Below, piece after piece: positions 45,128-57,690 of a DNA stretch of 64,000 bases (positions within the stretch are counted from its first letter, which is position 1; each line of letters opens with the position of its first letter). Origin of the DNA: Diphasiastrum complanatum. Lineage: Eukaryota > Streptophyta > Lycopodiopsida > Lycopodiales > Lycopodiaceae. Below the pieces are notes generated by a model. That model saw only the letters and a program-made list of their open reading frames with translations, did not search any database and was not told the DNA's origin. Made by a program: the position numbers and the translations under genes. The DNA lies in contig CM055106.1 in assembly GCA_029204225.1 (NCBI GenBank), positions 7,656,716-7,720,715 of the forward strand, read 5' to 3'.

Positions 45128-45904
45128 ATTTTGGCGTCATTGCCAGGGAGCTACGCCAATTTCTCAAATTGCAGCATGTTGGATGGATGTTAGCTTGCAT
45201 TTAGGCATCTTGGTCTTGGCATGCTAGGGTTAGCTTTGCATTATGGATGTGATTTGTGAGAGTTGTGTCCAAAAACGTTCAAAAAATGAGTGGGGACTAT
45301 ATTTTCTATTTATTTTATTTTATTTTTCTACTCTATTTGATTCAATTTTCGTCCAATTTTCTATTCTTTGTAATTCAATCTGAATAGGTAGGATTGTAGA
45401 GCATTAAAAGAGCTTTCTAGTCATATAAATGTTTTTGGATTCCGTTCATTATTGAGCAGGTTCTAAATTTTTAAAGTTGGCCACAAAATTCTGTAAACTT
45501 GTCAAAAACTAGAAACTTCTAGATTTTTTATTTTATTGCCCTGTTTGATTCATCTGAATAGCTAGAGTTGTAGAGCATTGAAAGGGCTTTTTGGATAAAT
45601 AATTTTTTTCTCATTTTGTTACGTATCGAGAAATTAACAAATTTTTGAAAATGTCAACAAAAAAAAATTCTTTAACCTTGTCATTAGCTTCAACAATGTC
45701 ATTGCTAGCAGCTACACCTATCTACAAGGATCAAAATCAACAAGCATTATTTTGGGATGTTTTTTTGGATGATGTCGACTACCCATTGTCAATGAACAAG
45801 GTTATCATGAATGGCCACCTGACCCATATGGCTGTTATTGAAAATTTGCATTCAAGCTTTGAGGTTGGTGTCGTGGAACCGCCATCAGTTTTGGTGGGGG
45901 ATAC
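45128..45904 (+). other. Internal region of element C
   Basis: AT-rich leader with two similar passages (near 45390 and 45560: gtagagcatt.aaagggcttt) and a 103-codon frame at 45645-45956 that runs into the 3' LTR. The frame starts MKMSTKKNSLTLSLAS and might be a gag N-terminal remnant, but no domain is diagnostic. Confidence 0.5.
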
Positions 45905-46750
<846 letters not shown>

Positions 46751-47280
46751 AATCCTCACGGACTCGAACAGTTCCTGAGAGGTATACACCTTAATCTTTC
46801 TGGACTTCATCAGATAAACCAGAGACCCTAGCCGAAACAATTAACTCCAAGGATGCTGTGAAGTGGCAAGAAGCTATGGAAAGCGATTACAACTCACTTT
46901 TGACGAACCAGACATGGACACTGGTCAACTTCCCCACTCACAAGAGAGTTATCGACAACAAGTGGATCTTCAAGAAGAAGATCAACTCAAATGGTTCCAT
47001 TGCAAAATAGAAAGCACGTTTGGTGGCTAAAGGTTTCACTCAAATCCAGGGAGCTTTAATCTCGTTGTCAAAATGCAGTCAATTAGGACACTGATTGCAT
47101 TAGCAGTTTGAAGGCCTCGAAATGCGTCAAATGAATGTCAAGACAACATTTTTCAACAGCTACGTCGAAGAGGAAGTGTATACCTTCCAACCGGAAGGAT
47201 TCGAAGTCAAAGGCCAAGAGCACAAAGTGTGCAAGCTGCACAAAGCAATTTAGTCTAACACTACCTTCACCTTTGATCAT

Positions 47281-47859
47281 GTGTGAGCTGTTGTCTTCGA
47301 GGTGGACGAATTTCTTGGTGTTGTAGGCTGATTAATTGATAAACCATTCTTGATGGCTTGTCATTTGTTGATTTATTGGAATTTGCTGATTTATCTATAT
47401 CTCTTCCACTACTACTTGACTAGCTCTAGGTTCTCTGTTTATAATCTTATACCATATCTCAATTTCATTCATTGTGCAGATTCAATAGGGAGTGGAGGCT
47501 TATGGCAATAGTAGATCTGAGTGGATACTGAAAGAATTGGCGGATGATGATGGTCGGAGATTGGTGTTATGATTGGATGTACGTATGTTCAAGTAAGATG
47601 ATGGGAGCCATACAATGGTTGATTGAGTTAGAAATCAGAGTCAATCTGATATTTATTTTTATAAACTCTAAATGTGATATTATAATTATAGTACAGTTTA
47701 AATTGGATGTACAATTTATCTAGTCTATTGTGTCTGGTTGTTACCAGGATGTGACCCATTATTGACTTATTAGTTAGGCACTTGTCTCATAGCCGGCCTA
47801 GGTTAGTCGAGTAGCCACACAGAGATAGGAAATAAGATGTACAATGTTATTTACAATAC
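47281..47859. other. Intergenic DNA between element B and the SET-like locus
   Basis: No gene recognised. A splice-acceptor-like run ttcattcattgtgcag at about 47465-47480 could belong to the next locus. Confidence 0.35.
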
Positions 47860-49324
47860 TTGCTATACTCGCGGGGGGGAGGGGAGAATGTCTCAAGTTT
47901 GCTAGTTGAATTTGGCCATATTGGGCCTGACTTTAGTTTAAACAATGTACAATGCAAAGGATTGAAAATTCGAGAAAGACGAATAGTGGCGCAACATCTG
48001 TGGAAGTTTGGAAAGCACGTTGAGGAGCTCGACATGGATTTGGAGGTATATTTTGACTATTTAGTACTTTTTCTTATCATACACATATTTATAGATTTTT
48101 TGGCAAAAAAAAACTAATGCTTGTATAATGTTTCACGCTTGCAGAATAATATATTGGTGTCAATGTCTTACACGTCGATTGACAATCTTATCAACAAAAT
48201 AAGAGATATCAATATTGGATCATCTTTGGCATTAGACGAAGATCTTGTTGATGATCATATTATTGATGTCACTAGTCACTACACACCTCATGATGGGGAA
48301 GTTATGCATCTTTCCATTCTGTACGTCACTCACTCCATCACACCTCAGATGTTTCCATGGATTCTATTCATCCCATGATATCACCACACATAGATTCTAT
48401 TCATCCCACGACACCTCACATGGATTCTATTCATCCCACAACACCTCACACAGATTCTTCTATGGATTATATTCATTCCATGATGTTACCACAAATAGAT
48501 TCCATCTATCTCATGACACCTCACATCGATTATATCCATCCCACATCACCTCACATACCTTGTGTAGAATATCCTCCTATTCCTATCTCATCTAGATCTA
48601 CTCCGTTAAAAGAACACGACTTGGATGCATTTTGATAAGATTTGAAAATGAACAACCAAATTTACATGTTGACTTATCCAAGAATGTTTTACATTCATTG
48701 ACTGAGTCTCCCCTTCCTCCCTACCTAGAAGCATTGGGTAAGCCTTTTGATAGAAAAAAATAATCATGTTGGTTTGATAGAGTACCACTACCATTATGAG
48801 GAACATCATTTTCATATTGGATTCATATGTACATGATCAAGCCTAGTGAGCACGTTCCTAACGTTGAATTGTGTTTATTTTCTTTGACTAGCATTAATGT
48901 CCCTTTGAACAGTGTTGTCACATTAATGCCTTATGCAAGACCTCAGTACAATTGGGGTGATTGGCATGCTTCGTGTCGTCACCAATGGAGAATGCAGGGT
49001 TATGGCTTGAATGCCAACGCTTGTTTTTTGGAAGAGTATGCAAAAAGAAATGTTTTGAAATCACATCGTATGTACATTGATGGGCGTCCAAAAATACATG
49101 GCAATATTGCTGCATATATAAATAGTTCCATTGATCACCCTTCATTAACTAATTGTGATTTTAAGGAATGCACCAATGGAAAGGACGATTACTTTTTTAG
49201 GTACTCAAAAGGTACATACCTAATGGTATGTGCGATAAGGCCCATTAAATGTGGTGAAGAGCTATTCATCGAATATAGCTTCAATTGTCCTCGTCCAAGA
49301 TGTGTACAAAAGGCTTCATGTTAA
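47860..49324 (+). pseudogene. SET-domain-like gene, apparently broken
   Basis: The 3' part, frame 48827-49324, encodes a divergent SET-like fold: a start similar to GLGLF as VELCLF (residues 13-18), MPYARPQYNWGDW, KSHRMYIDGRPKIHGNIAAYINSS (79-101), TNCDF (108-112) and CGEELFIEYSF (142-152). In canonical SET domains the pseudoknot reads RFINHSCxPN; here the corresponding Asn-His is Asn-Ser, so methyltransferase activity is uncertain. The same frame extends upstream to about 48635 (LHVDLSKNVLHSLTESPLP) but has TAA at 48761 and TGA at 48797. Earlier coding-like DNA at 47860-48045 (RERRIVAQHLWKFGKHVEEL) and 48144-48376 is separated by a plausible intron (GT at 48046, AG at 48143). A 30-bp repeat follows, with frame changes. 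Either a pseudogene, or a gene with more introns than can be placed. Confidence 0.6.
48345..48560 (+). repeat. Degenerate 30-bp coding minisatellite
   Basis: About seven units of the type cctcacatggattctattca plus tcccacaaca. One frame gives ten-residue repeats of the form PHMDSIHPTT. Units differ by substitutions and small length changes that shift the frame. It lies between the N-terminal coding-like part and the SET-like part. Confidence 0.85.
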
Positions 49325-50226
49325 TCTAGTTCCATTCATATTGTTGTAGTTTTACATGCATTGTCGCACAATCGGCAGAAATGCTCCATTATTGAAGACA
49401 AGCAAGAGAATGGCAGTCCAACTTGTCGAAGTTGGCCGACTTATCGGAAAAACCTGACTTGGTCGACTTATCGGGGAGTCCAACTTATCGACTCAAGTGA
49501 CTATCATCAACAACCATCAAAAGACTATCCTGACTTCATTGACTATCGACAACGACACGCTCGACTCATAATAGTTGAAGCCTTCTCACATCCACTTTAT
49601 GTACTTTGCAACCACTTGGACAATGAAAGTAGTAGCCACGGTCTACTCTAAGATGGCGCAATAGCTAGGCGAAATAAATTCCACGTACGCTCAAGCGGCC
49701 ATAGTCGCCGAGACGCCAACTTATCAGAGATAGACTTATTAGATGGCATTGATTCTTTATTTTCAGACTGATTGTCAGTGTAAGCTCGTAGCTATTACAG
49801 ATTGTAGTTAGCTTTGTGCGCACGTGGTTTCGTCCGCTATTGATTTGTGCTCACCAACATCATCGGACTTTTATTTTTATACATTCAATCTGAATAATTT
49901 ATTGTCTCATTTTGTGTTCAGATTTTGTTAGAGTTGCATGCTTTCCGCATTATGGCTGACTCTCTAATCGATTTGTCTGACTATCTGCTCTTTTACTACC
50001 ACAATCAAACTTTGTTTTGTTTTGCCTACGATTGTAGTAGTGCACGCACTGAGGGAATCGGTCGACCACTGCGGGCTTTGGCATTTTGCGAGTAAATCAT
50101 CTGCAAGTTTTGTGAGTTTAGTGTTTTTAAATTACGTCAAATTGATAGCACATGGCATGCTACATTTTTTTTAGGTTTTTAAAAATTTATTCTGCTTCAC
50201 TTTTGGGGGTGAAATCTATTTGTATT
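49325..50226. other. Intergenic DNA with acttatcg repeats
   Basis: Between about 49415 and 49505 the words gtccaactt(a/g)tcg and gacttatcgg alternate several times, and related words recur near 49720. A 96-codon frame at 49361-49651 covers them but has no domain. It might be a decayed LTR; no partner was found. Confidence 0.4.
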
Positions 50227-50462
50227 TGTTAGAAATTGTAAACTCTTGCAATCTGTGACGAAGCGAAGCGAAGGTCGAAGGGCAAACAATTTGCGAATCC
50301 TCAAAGACCAAAGGACACGAAACGAAATGAAGCGAAAGAAAGACGAAGGAAAACAATTCGCACTGCCAACTGGCAGCTCAACGAGCATGGCGTATTGTAC
50401 TTCACGCTCAACTGAAAGAGTTAGCAATAACAGAGAATAACTAACTAGTTGATTAGCGTTAA
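50227..50462 (+). repeat. Partial left LTR of the collapsed copia
   Basis: Aligns with 50598-50840 through gaagcgaaggtcgaagggc, accaaaggacacgaaa and ttgtacttcacg. The last part of the LTR is missing. Confidence 0.85.
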
Positions 50463-50597
50463 TCTTTAAGGTCCAATACATAAAGTCTGAAGACATGATT
50501 GCAGATCTGCTCACGAAGCCGCTTGATAGACCACTCTTCGCAAAGCAAAGAAAGACAATTGGATTAAACATAAAAAGTTGCAAGGTTCAAGAGGGAG

Positions 50598-51205
50598 TGT
50601 CAGAAATTGTGAACTCCTACAACTTTGTGATGAAGCGAAACGAAGCGAAGGTCGAAGGGCGAACAATTTGCGAAAGTCAAACATACCTTGAAGACCAAAG
50701 GACACGAAAAGAAACGAAGCGAAAAGAAGACAAAGGAAAACAATTCGCGTGGCCAACTGACAGCTCAATGAGCGCAGAGTATTGTACTTCACGTTCAACT
50801 GAAATAGTTAGCTATAACAAAGAATAACTAACTAGTTGAATAACGTTAACTACTCTTGTAATTCTTTGTTTAGCTATCTTGTAGACTCCACACAATGGAG
50901 ATAAATATACATTTATTGGATCAACATAAAAAGACAGAGAAGAGGAGAGAAGAGAAGAATAAGCAAGAAGATAGAGAGACGAAGATAGTTGTGCGTGAAA
51001 GTCTGCCAATGAGCAGAACACAACGATCGAACTGAGTGTAAGGCCGCTAACGAGCGAGACACTGACCAAACTCACTCGAAAACCAAAAATAGATAATACA
51101 ATCCCTCTCTTCTCCATCTCCTTGCTTTTCGTCATCTTGATTGCTAGAATGGTTTATGTTCTACGATCTGTAGTCGCATGCTTAGGGTCCTAAAAGCTTT
51201 CGCAG
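50598..51205 (+). repeat. Right LTR of the collapsed copia
   Basis: Follows a purine tract. It contains a TATA-like ataaatatacat near 50900 and ends tentatively at gctttcgca. Confidence 0.7.
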
Positions 51206-51838
51206 AAAAAAAAAAATGAAAGAAAACTCGAAAAGAATCAGTTTCCGAAGCAAAATCACGACAATAAACATTATCATGTTGTTTATTTTCTTACTGGCTA
51301 AAAGATATGTCTGCAAATCATGTTGTCTACAAATTACCACATAATGTCCTATATCATTGAGAACGTAAAAAACTTAATCACTTTAATTTTACATTTAGCA
51401 AGCTATAACATTTTTGTGTATAGCCAAGGATTGATGTATGACCATACATTAAAAGACATGATGGTATGTGGCCAAGCCTATGATAGGTATCATAAAATCA
51501 ACGTTGGTTAAAAAAAAATATTGTATGTTCTAGATGGAGGCTATAATTAACTATTAAACTTATGTTGAGATGATGAAATAATAAAATATTTTCATTTTTT
51601 ATTTAATTTTATCAACCGATAGTAATTCCAATTCACCAAAGCATAATAATTTGACAGAATGATCATTTGATTTTTAATCCATACTCACGATCACATAATA
51701 ATCATTTTATTAGTAATCCACACTTATTCAGAACCTAAATAAAAATCTCATTTACTTCTAAATTAATCACAAGGTTGTTTGTTTATCAACATATTTTCAC
51801 AATAGATTTGAAAAAAGAAAATTACAATAAATTTATTT
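51206..51838. other. AT-rich intergenic DNA
   Basis: No coding region recognised; very A/T-rich from about 51500 to 51830. Confidence 0.45.
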
Positions 51839-52226
51839 TGCCACGCATGGCAAATTTTGCCACACACGTGACAATATCAAAATCAAACTCTTTGTAACTT
51901 TTGCCACGCGTGGCAAATCTCTAGAGATACATGCCACATGAGAGGCGATTAAATAACAGCCATGCGTGGCACTTCCACGCGTGGCTCTACCACTCCAAGA
52001 TTTTTGGCGCTCATTTTTTGATTTTTTATTTTAAAAAAAATTGCGTGGCACTACCAGGCGAAATTTTTTTATATTGCCGGACCTCACCTCCAGCCTGGAT
52101 TTCACCAACAGGGTCTACGGAAAATATTTTGGCATGGATGTGCCATGCGTGGCAGAGCCACGCCAAAAACAATTGTCAAAATTTCAACTAAGTATCGAGT
52201 TCGCGTGGCAAAGTCACGTGGCAAAA
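51839..52226. repeat. Cluster of GCCACGCGTGGC-like palindromes
   Basis: About ten copies or half-copies in 390 bp, including gccacgcatggc (51840), gccacgcgtggc (51902), gccatgcgtggc (51960 and 52140), ccacgcgtggc (51976), gagccacgcc (52153) and tcacgtggc (52214). Spacing is irregular. The core CACGCGTG is rare in the rest of this AT-rich region. Confidence 0.8.
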
Positions 52227-52427
52227 CGCCCATATGTGTAGTTGTGGTAGTAGCCGATGGAGGTGAATTCACTACACAATTCTGCAAAGGACTGTGAGAT
52301 CAAGTCCAAGATCAATGGACAGCTAGGATGTGTTGTTGAAGGACAAGATGTGGGCCATTAGATTTATCTCACAATATCACTCTCCCAATCAAGCATAAAC
52401 TCTACAAAGAAGAAGTTGATGTAGTAG
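52227..52427. other. Probable gag-pol lead-in of decayed gypsy element
   Basis: No clear motif; it leads into gypsy protease-like sequence on the same strand. Confidence 0.3.
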
Positions 52428-54290
52428 ATGGAAGATCATGTGTCACAAGCTTGCCTCCACTACATTGTACAAGGCTTGAAAGCTGCCAAGTTTGCCATAA
52501 AGCTAGCAAGTCAATCATGTGTGCGGCCTAAAGGAATTCTAGAAGACATATTAGTAAAGATAGCAGGGGTACAATTTGTCATCACATTTGTGGTGATGGA
52601 TGTTCCTAAAACACCCATTGCCTATCGAATTTTGTTGGGTTTACCCTGGTTGTGAATTGCGCAAGTAGTTCACGATTAGAAAACTGACAAAATCACATTC
52701 GAGAATAGAGAGCAAGTAGTAAAAGTGGATCCCTCCATATGAGCATTGAAGCTTGTACCACCTAAAGTTGATGACAATTCTTCCACAACTGACGAAAGCA
52801 TTGATGGCTTAAGAGCAACAATGAGTGTTCATTATGATTCATAAACTGACACAATTTTGTGGATGAATGCATTGGCAATAGTTGCATGTATGGTTGGGCA
52901 TACACGTCATCTAGATCTAGACCCAAATTTAGAACCGAGCATATCACCACCACCACGAGGACTCACCCTAGAGATGCCTATCTCATACGGGGTGAACATG
53001 ATGAACATAACATGGCTGTTGATGGAAACCATTCTAGAACATGTTAAAGATGATTTAGTTACTTGGCAACATGCATTGTCGTATGACAGGGAAGTTGAGT
53101 TAATAGATGAGCAGATTCTACGCCACATCGATCCTACACATTATGGAGTTCAATGAATACAAGCTCAACCACCTTAGAAGGCCCCAAGTGCTATAGTCTC
53201 CAAGAAGCCACCATCGAAAGCACAACCACCAAAGAAAACCAACAAAAGCAAATATATAATCAAGTGATTAAGTGAATAAACTTACCGGAGAGGCCATAGC
53301 CACAGTGGATGTTGACATTTGGATGTAGAAGCGAATGTCAAAGAGCCTCACTATAAAGCACGCCAAGATCAACAACCGTCAACGAGATACGTGAAAAAAG
53401 AAAGTTGGTTAGCCTCTAGCTCAAGGGTCATCAAACCAAGCTTCTACATCAACTTCAAGGATGTCAAAAGCAATGCAAAAATTATCACTCATGAATCTTT
53501 TGAAGGAAGAAATGAGTAAGGAACCAACCCATGATGTGCTAGAAAACTTCAAAAGCTACACCTTAGATGATGTGGTGACGGGAGCCTGATGCAAATAAGA
53601 AAACAAAGCTTACGAGGGACTGGCTCACACACAACTGATGAATTTGGTAGAGGCAGGAGAAGAAGACAAGATTGTTCGTGTAGGAGCACAACTCATGCCC
53701 TCACAATTCACCAAGATGCAGAGGTTACTGTTGGAATATAAAGATTGGTTTGCATGGTCTTACAAGGATCTAAAGGAAATTCCATTATCTGTAGTCAAAT
53801 ATATCATACCTTTGGTTAAAGGAGCAACTCCCAATGTGAGCCGATATAAACCTAAACCCAAACTACACCGAGTTGATCAAACAAGAGTTGCATAAATTGC
53901 TCGATGCCAATTTTATCTATGAAATCAAGCACACATAATGGGTGTTATCCATAGTCATTGTCTCCAAGAAGAATGAAAAAATGCGGATTTGTGTCAATTA
54001 AAGGCACTTAGCGCTGTGACATGGAAGGACGACTTTCTCTTACCGTTCATAGAAAGCGTATTGGATTGAGTAGCTGGAGCGGAAGCCTACAATTTTTTGG
54101 ACAACTTTAGCAGCTACAACCAATCAAGATGGCACCTAAGGATCAACACAAGACAACATTTGCTACTGAATGGGGTACATATTCCTACAAGGTTATGTCA
54201 TTTGGTCTTTGTAGTGCCCTGACCACATTTCAACTCATCATGTAGATGGCATTCAAAGAATACTTACAGAAGTACCTAGAGATATTATTG
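52428..54290 (+). pseudogene. Decayed Ty3/gypsy pol: protease and reverse transcriptase
   Basis: The frame 52428-52655 resembles a gypsy protease region, ending in YRILLGLPWL, but the Asp-Ser/Thr-Gly site is not evident. The frame 52857-53156 is an unassigned linker. The frame 53638-53895 has YKDWFAWSYKDLKEIPLSVVKYIIPL, homologous to the pre-RT block of the element at 1430. Reverse transcriptase continues in pieces to about 54290 (FIESVLD, AYNFLDNFSSY), with many stops. RNase H and integrase are not found. Confidence 0.8.
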
Positions 54291-54326
54291 TTGGATATTT
54301 CCAAATAATCGATCTTTAATCTACAT

Positions 54327-54612
54327 CTGTTCATCTATCCAATTCTATAGTTTTACTCATGTTTTTTCATAGTTTGAAAAAATACACAGGAATGGCTAAC
54401 AATCGAGTTCGACAACGACAAAGAAAATCAAAGATGTTCGAACTGTCAAATGTTAACATAACTTGTTTCCACTTGTTTTGAAGCTAATGGTTTTTGCAAG
54501 TAGTTTGTGGGAAGCCCAACTGGATAAGTGACAACGCAATATGGCTAAGCTCCAATTGCGATCTACGACCAAACAACTATCTTCAACTATCATTTGGATA
54601 AGCCTAAACGAC
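54327..54612 (+). repeat. Dispersed repeat R1, copy 2
   Basis: Second copy of the repeat at 790-1062, ending at the same word ttggataagcctaaac. It begins immediately after the gypsy reverse transcriptase remnant. Confidence 0.65.
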
Positions 54613-54869
54613 ATTCATAACTCGTATAAATAGTTGATCACTTTCTAAACTTCTTTTTCATCTTTTTGACATATTGATCATGGAGATTAATATAGCGCAT
54701 TGCTAGAAACGCTTATTGCTTATTAGTTGAAGTGTCAGACAAAGTTAATTAGGAGAGTTTTCTCCTATATCAAGTTTGGGTTTGATCATTTTAAAAAAAA
54801 ATGTGTGATTATGTCTTTTTGAAAGAGATGTGAGAGTGTCATGATGAACCTAAGAAGAAGGGTGACCGT

Positions 54870-55080
54870 CGACTATGTTTCATGTTGTACATGAAAATTG
54901 AGACAAGAAGCGAAAGAAGCTGGATGAGAAAGTTGAACAAGGATTTCTTGTTGGATACGATGTACACATAGGTTGTACATGCCAGAGACCAATAAGATCA
55001 AGACCATCAGAGATGTAAAATTTGACGAAGCTAGAACAATGGCCGATGGAGATCCTGTTAGTTACAAGCTAAGATTCACG
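54870..55080 (+). pseudogene. Copia integrase C-terminal fragment
   Basis: Plus-strand pieces read KKLDEKVEQGFLVGYD and, after a frameshift, VYMPETNKIKTIRDVKFDEAR. This is the block after the copia integrase core and resembles the linker of the nested element at 15600-15700. Neighbouring domains are absent. Confidence 0.75.
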
Positions 55081-55437
55081 AGCTATGCTAGAACGCAGGA
55101 CTTAAGCTAGAAAGCAAGAAGAGAGAATGCTTAAGGAGGCTAAAGAAGAGCAATCATCATAAATTGAATAAAGGAATACAATGTTGCCCTATATATACCC
55201 TCTCCCTGAATCAAATAGAGGATTCAAAAAAAGGGAGGGAATAGGATTTGGAGGGAAAATAGTGCGCCTTCCCAATAGGAGGACCCCCACTCCAAATCAA
55301 CGTGACCAAGTCCTAGAAATATGACCAAATATGGCCCAAGGCCAGTATATGAATAAAAAGGGCCCTTAGACCTGCTTATGCATAATAACGAATAAAAGAA
55401 TGGATGCGGCGAATGTAATGAGCCAAGTCGATAACTC
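55081..55437. other. Unassigned DNA left of the 55-61 kb copia element
   Basis: Contains a TATA-like ccctatatataccc at about 55180-55195, which may belong to an older LTR. No gene recognised. Confidence 0.4.
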
Positions 55438-55442
55438 TTCCC

Positions 55443-56121
55443 TGTTAAAAATTCACAATTCTAGCTTGACTAGTTTTGGTCATATGACTTGTAAATAGTT
55501 AGATGGTCATGATGTGGCTTGTCACATGTGCCAAATAGCATAGGATTCCATTCATAAGGATGTTCTCAAGTAGATCTAAGTGTTAGAACCTTTGGAATGA
55601 GTCCAAATTATGCTTAGATACAAGGGAGAAAAAATAGGAGCTATTTTTGGTAGTTTTTGCATTGTTGAGGGATCTCCAAGATTCCAACCCTAACTTGGTA
55701 GGGATGAAAGATCCGCCAAAATTAGGATTAGGGATAGGTTTAGGGCTACTCATACCTGCCCAAAACCATGATGGATCATGTATATATAGGTGATGATATG
55801 TCACCAAAATCAATCAAGCAATTTCATGTTTTTTCTCTCATAATGGTGGAATTGCTCTCTATGTTCATAATTGTTTGAGTACTTGTGATTACTAATGATT
55901 ATAGGATTGAATATAGGTCTGGTGTACAGTACTCAGACTGTGGGAGGCCGTACTTTCACACGTGTGAAGCCTTCAAGGATTTGGGCCATTTAGTGAGGTT
56001 CAAGCATAGATTTTTGATGGATTTTGATGGTTCAACTTGTGCTAATCTTATGAAATCATAATCTATTGTTTTTCTCATCATTTCAAGTGTTTTAGGACCT
56101 TATTTGCTATAATTTTTACAT
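55443..56121 (+). repeat. 5' LTR of the 55-61 kb copia element
   Basis: Begins TGTTAAAAATTCAC, ends ATTTTTACA. A TATA-type sequence tgtatatatagg lies at about 55779-55790. The primer-binding site follows directly. Confidence 0.95.
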
Positions 56122-56134
56122 GGTATCAGAGCCT
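56122..56134 (+). promoter_or_regulatory. Primer-binding site
   Basis: TGGTATCAGAGCC, complementary to the 3' end of plant initiator tRNA-Met, directly after the 5' LTR. Confidence 0.93.
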
Positions 56135-56931
56135 AAAGGTTGAAATGAGCTAAATCCTTGGTTTTCATTCAATCTGATCACAATTTTTGATCTAAATCTT
56201 GTGTAGATTGGATCTTAGCATCTAGTATTGATTCTAGAACTCAAAGTGAGTCAAATACATTGGAGATTGGTGTTGTGTGACTTCATTTTCAGGTGTTTAG
56301 GTGTCTAAAACCTGAGGCAAAGTTGAATTCAATTCACATTACCAAGATAGCAAGTTTTGCTTGCTCCAAGCATTGATTTCTAAGCGAGTTTTGGAGGTGA
56401 TTTCATAGAGGAGGCTTTCTAGCATTTAAGGAGAGGGAAGATCAGAGTTTTGGGGACTCTTAAAGGCTGTTCTAAGGTGTAGTAGACACCTCCTAAAGTG
56501 ATTTAGGTTTAGTCCAACCATTGATTGACTTATGCACCAAATTAGATCAATTTTTCATCAATTTTGATCATTTTTTGCTTGTGATTGGATAGTAGATTGT
56601 GTTGCATCCTCATTAAGTTCCATTTAGATATTTTACAGGTTATTTTGGAAGTATATTAGGTTGCTAAAATTCACTCTTGATCAGATCATTTGGAAGCTTT
56701 AATGTTCTTTATAGAAAGAGGGGCAATTCTACTAGTATTGTCTACTTCAATCAAGCAAGTGCATTGTTTCTAGTATTCTATGATTTGATTTTGTTAGAGA
56801 TCATTCTTAGATCTTTATAGGAAGTCTATTACTGATCTTTTCAGGTCCCTAAGAAGTGGGATAAGTTAGACCTTCAATCAAATCAATAGAAGTAACCTTC
56901 ATTTGTGTCAAGTCCTTGATTAGGAGACTAG

Positions 56932-57678
56932 ATGGCATCTATAAATGCATATCTTTTGGATACTAATGAAAGGATCAACAAAACTAACTATTCCATATGG
57001 AAAGTTAGAATGGAATCCATCATGATCATGCAAGATCTGATGGAAATTGTAAATGGTAAGGAGGGTGAACCTATTCATCCTCAAGAAAAAGCCAAATACA
57101 TCAAGAGGTGCAATATTGCACTACATTGCATAAAAATGAATGTTGCAAATGAACTCTTAAGAGAGGTAGGAGATTGCACTTCAGCTCAAGATGCTTGGGA
57201 GACTTTGCAAAAGGTCTATGAATCCAAGAACCAAACTAGAATGTTAGCTTTGAAGAATCAAATCTATAGAAGCTATCAAAAGAAAGGAGAGAGTGCACAT
57301 ACTTTTGTCCTAAGAGTAAAGGAATTGAAGAAAGAGCTAGCCTTTATAGGTGATCCTATCAAGGATGAAGAGCTTGTTCAACTCATATTGAATGGACTAA
57401 GCTTTGAATTTGACAATTTGGTTCAGGGATATGCAATTATGGGTAAGCTACCCATACTTGAAGAACTCCAAGGCACACTCATGGCCGAGGAATCAAGAAG
57501 GAGCCAAATGCAAGAGAGGATGGATAGGCTTTCCATCCAAGGTGGAGATGACCAAGCTCTCTTCACCAAAGGCAAAGGCAAGTCCAAAGGCAAAGGATCA
57601 ACATCCAAGATGTCTACAAAGCTTGAGGATCAAGAAGGACCCTCAAAGGCATCTCCATCAACCACCAAAGTCAAGTAG
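56932..57678 (+). CDS. Copia gag
   Basis: 248 codons, the structural protein of the virus-like particle. NKTNYSIWKVRMESIM (residues 18-33) and the later QDAWETLQKVYE and ESAHTFVLRVKELK blocks match copia gag (UBN2 type). The lysine-, serine- and glycine-rich C-terminus ends at TAG. The frame continues past this stop for 12 codons to the Met at 57691, then into the zinc knuckle, so the stop separates the gag core from its knuckle. About 800 bp of leader precede the ATG, which is the first Met of the frame and lies at a normal position for gag. Confidence 0.93.
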   Translation: MASINAYLLDTNERINKTNYSIWKVRMESIMIMQDLMEIVNGKEGEPIHPQEKAKYIKRCNIALHCIKMNVANELLREVGDCTSAQDAWETLQKVYESKNQTRMLALKNQIYRSYQKKGESAHTFVLRVKELKKELAFIGDPIKDEELVQLILNGLSFEFDNLVQGYAIMGKLPILEELQGTLMAEESRRSQMQERMDRLSIQGGDDQALFTKGKGKSKGKGSTSKMSTKLEDQEGPSKASPSTTKVK

Positions 57679-57690
57679 GACAAATCAAAG

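Larger units (their letters stand above)
50227..51205 (+). mobile_element. Collapsed copia remnant: LTR, RNase H tail, LTR
   Basis: A first LTR portion (50227-50462) begins TGTTAGAAATTGTAAACTC and breaks off. It is followed by the last piece of copia RNase H (50495 onward: MIADLLTKPLDRPLFAKQR), a purine tract caagagggag, and a second LTR starting TGTCAGAAATTGTGAACTC at 50598. The second LTR ends near 51205 (gctttcgca), which is approximate. All other internal sequence has been deleted. Confidence 0.75.
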
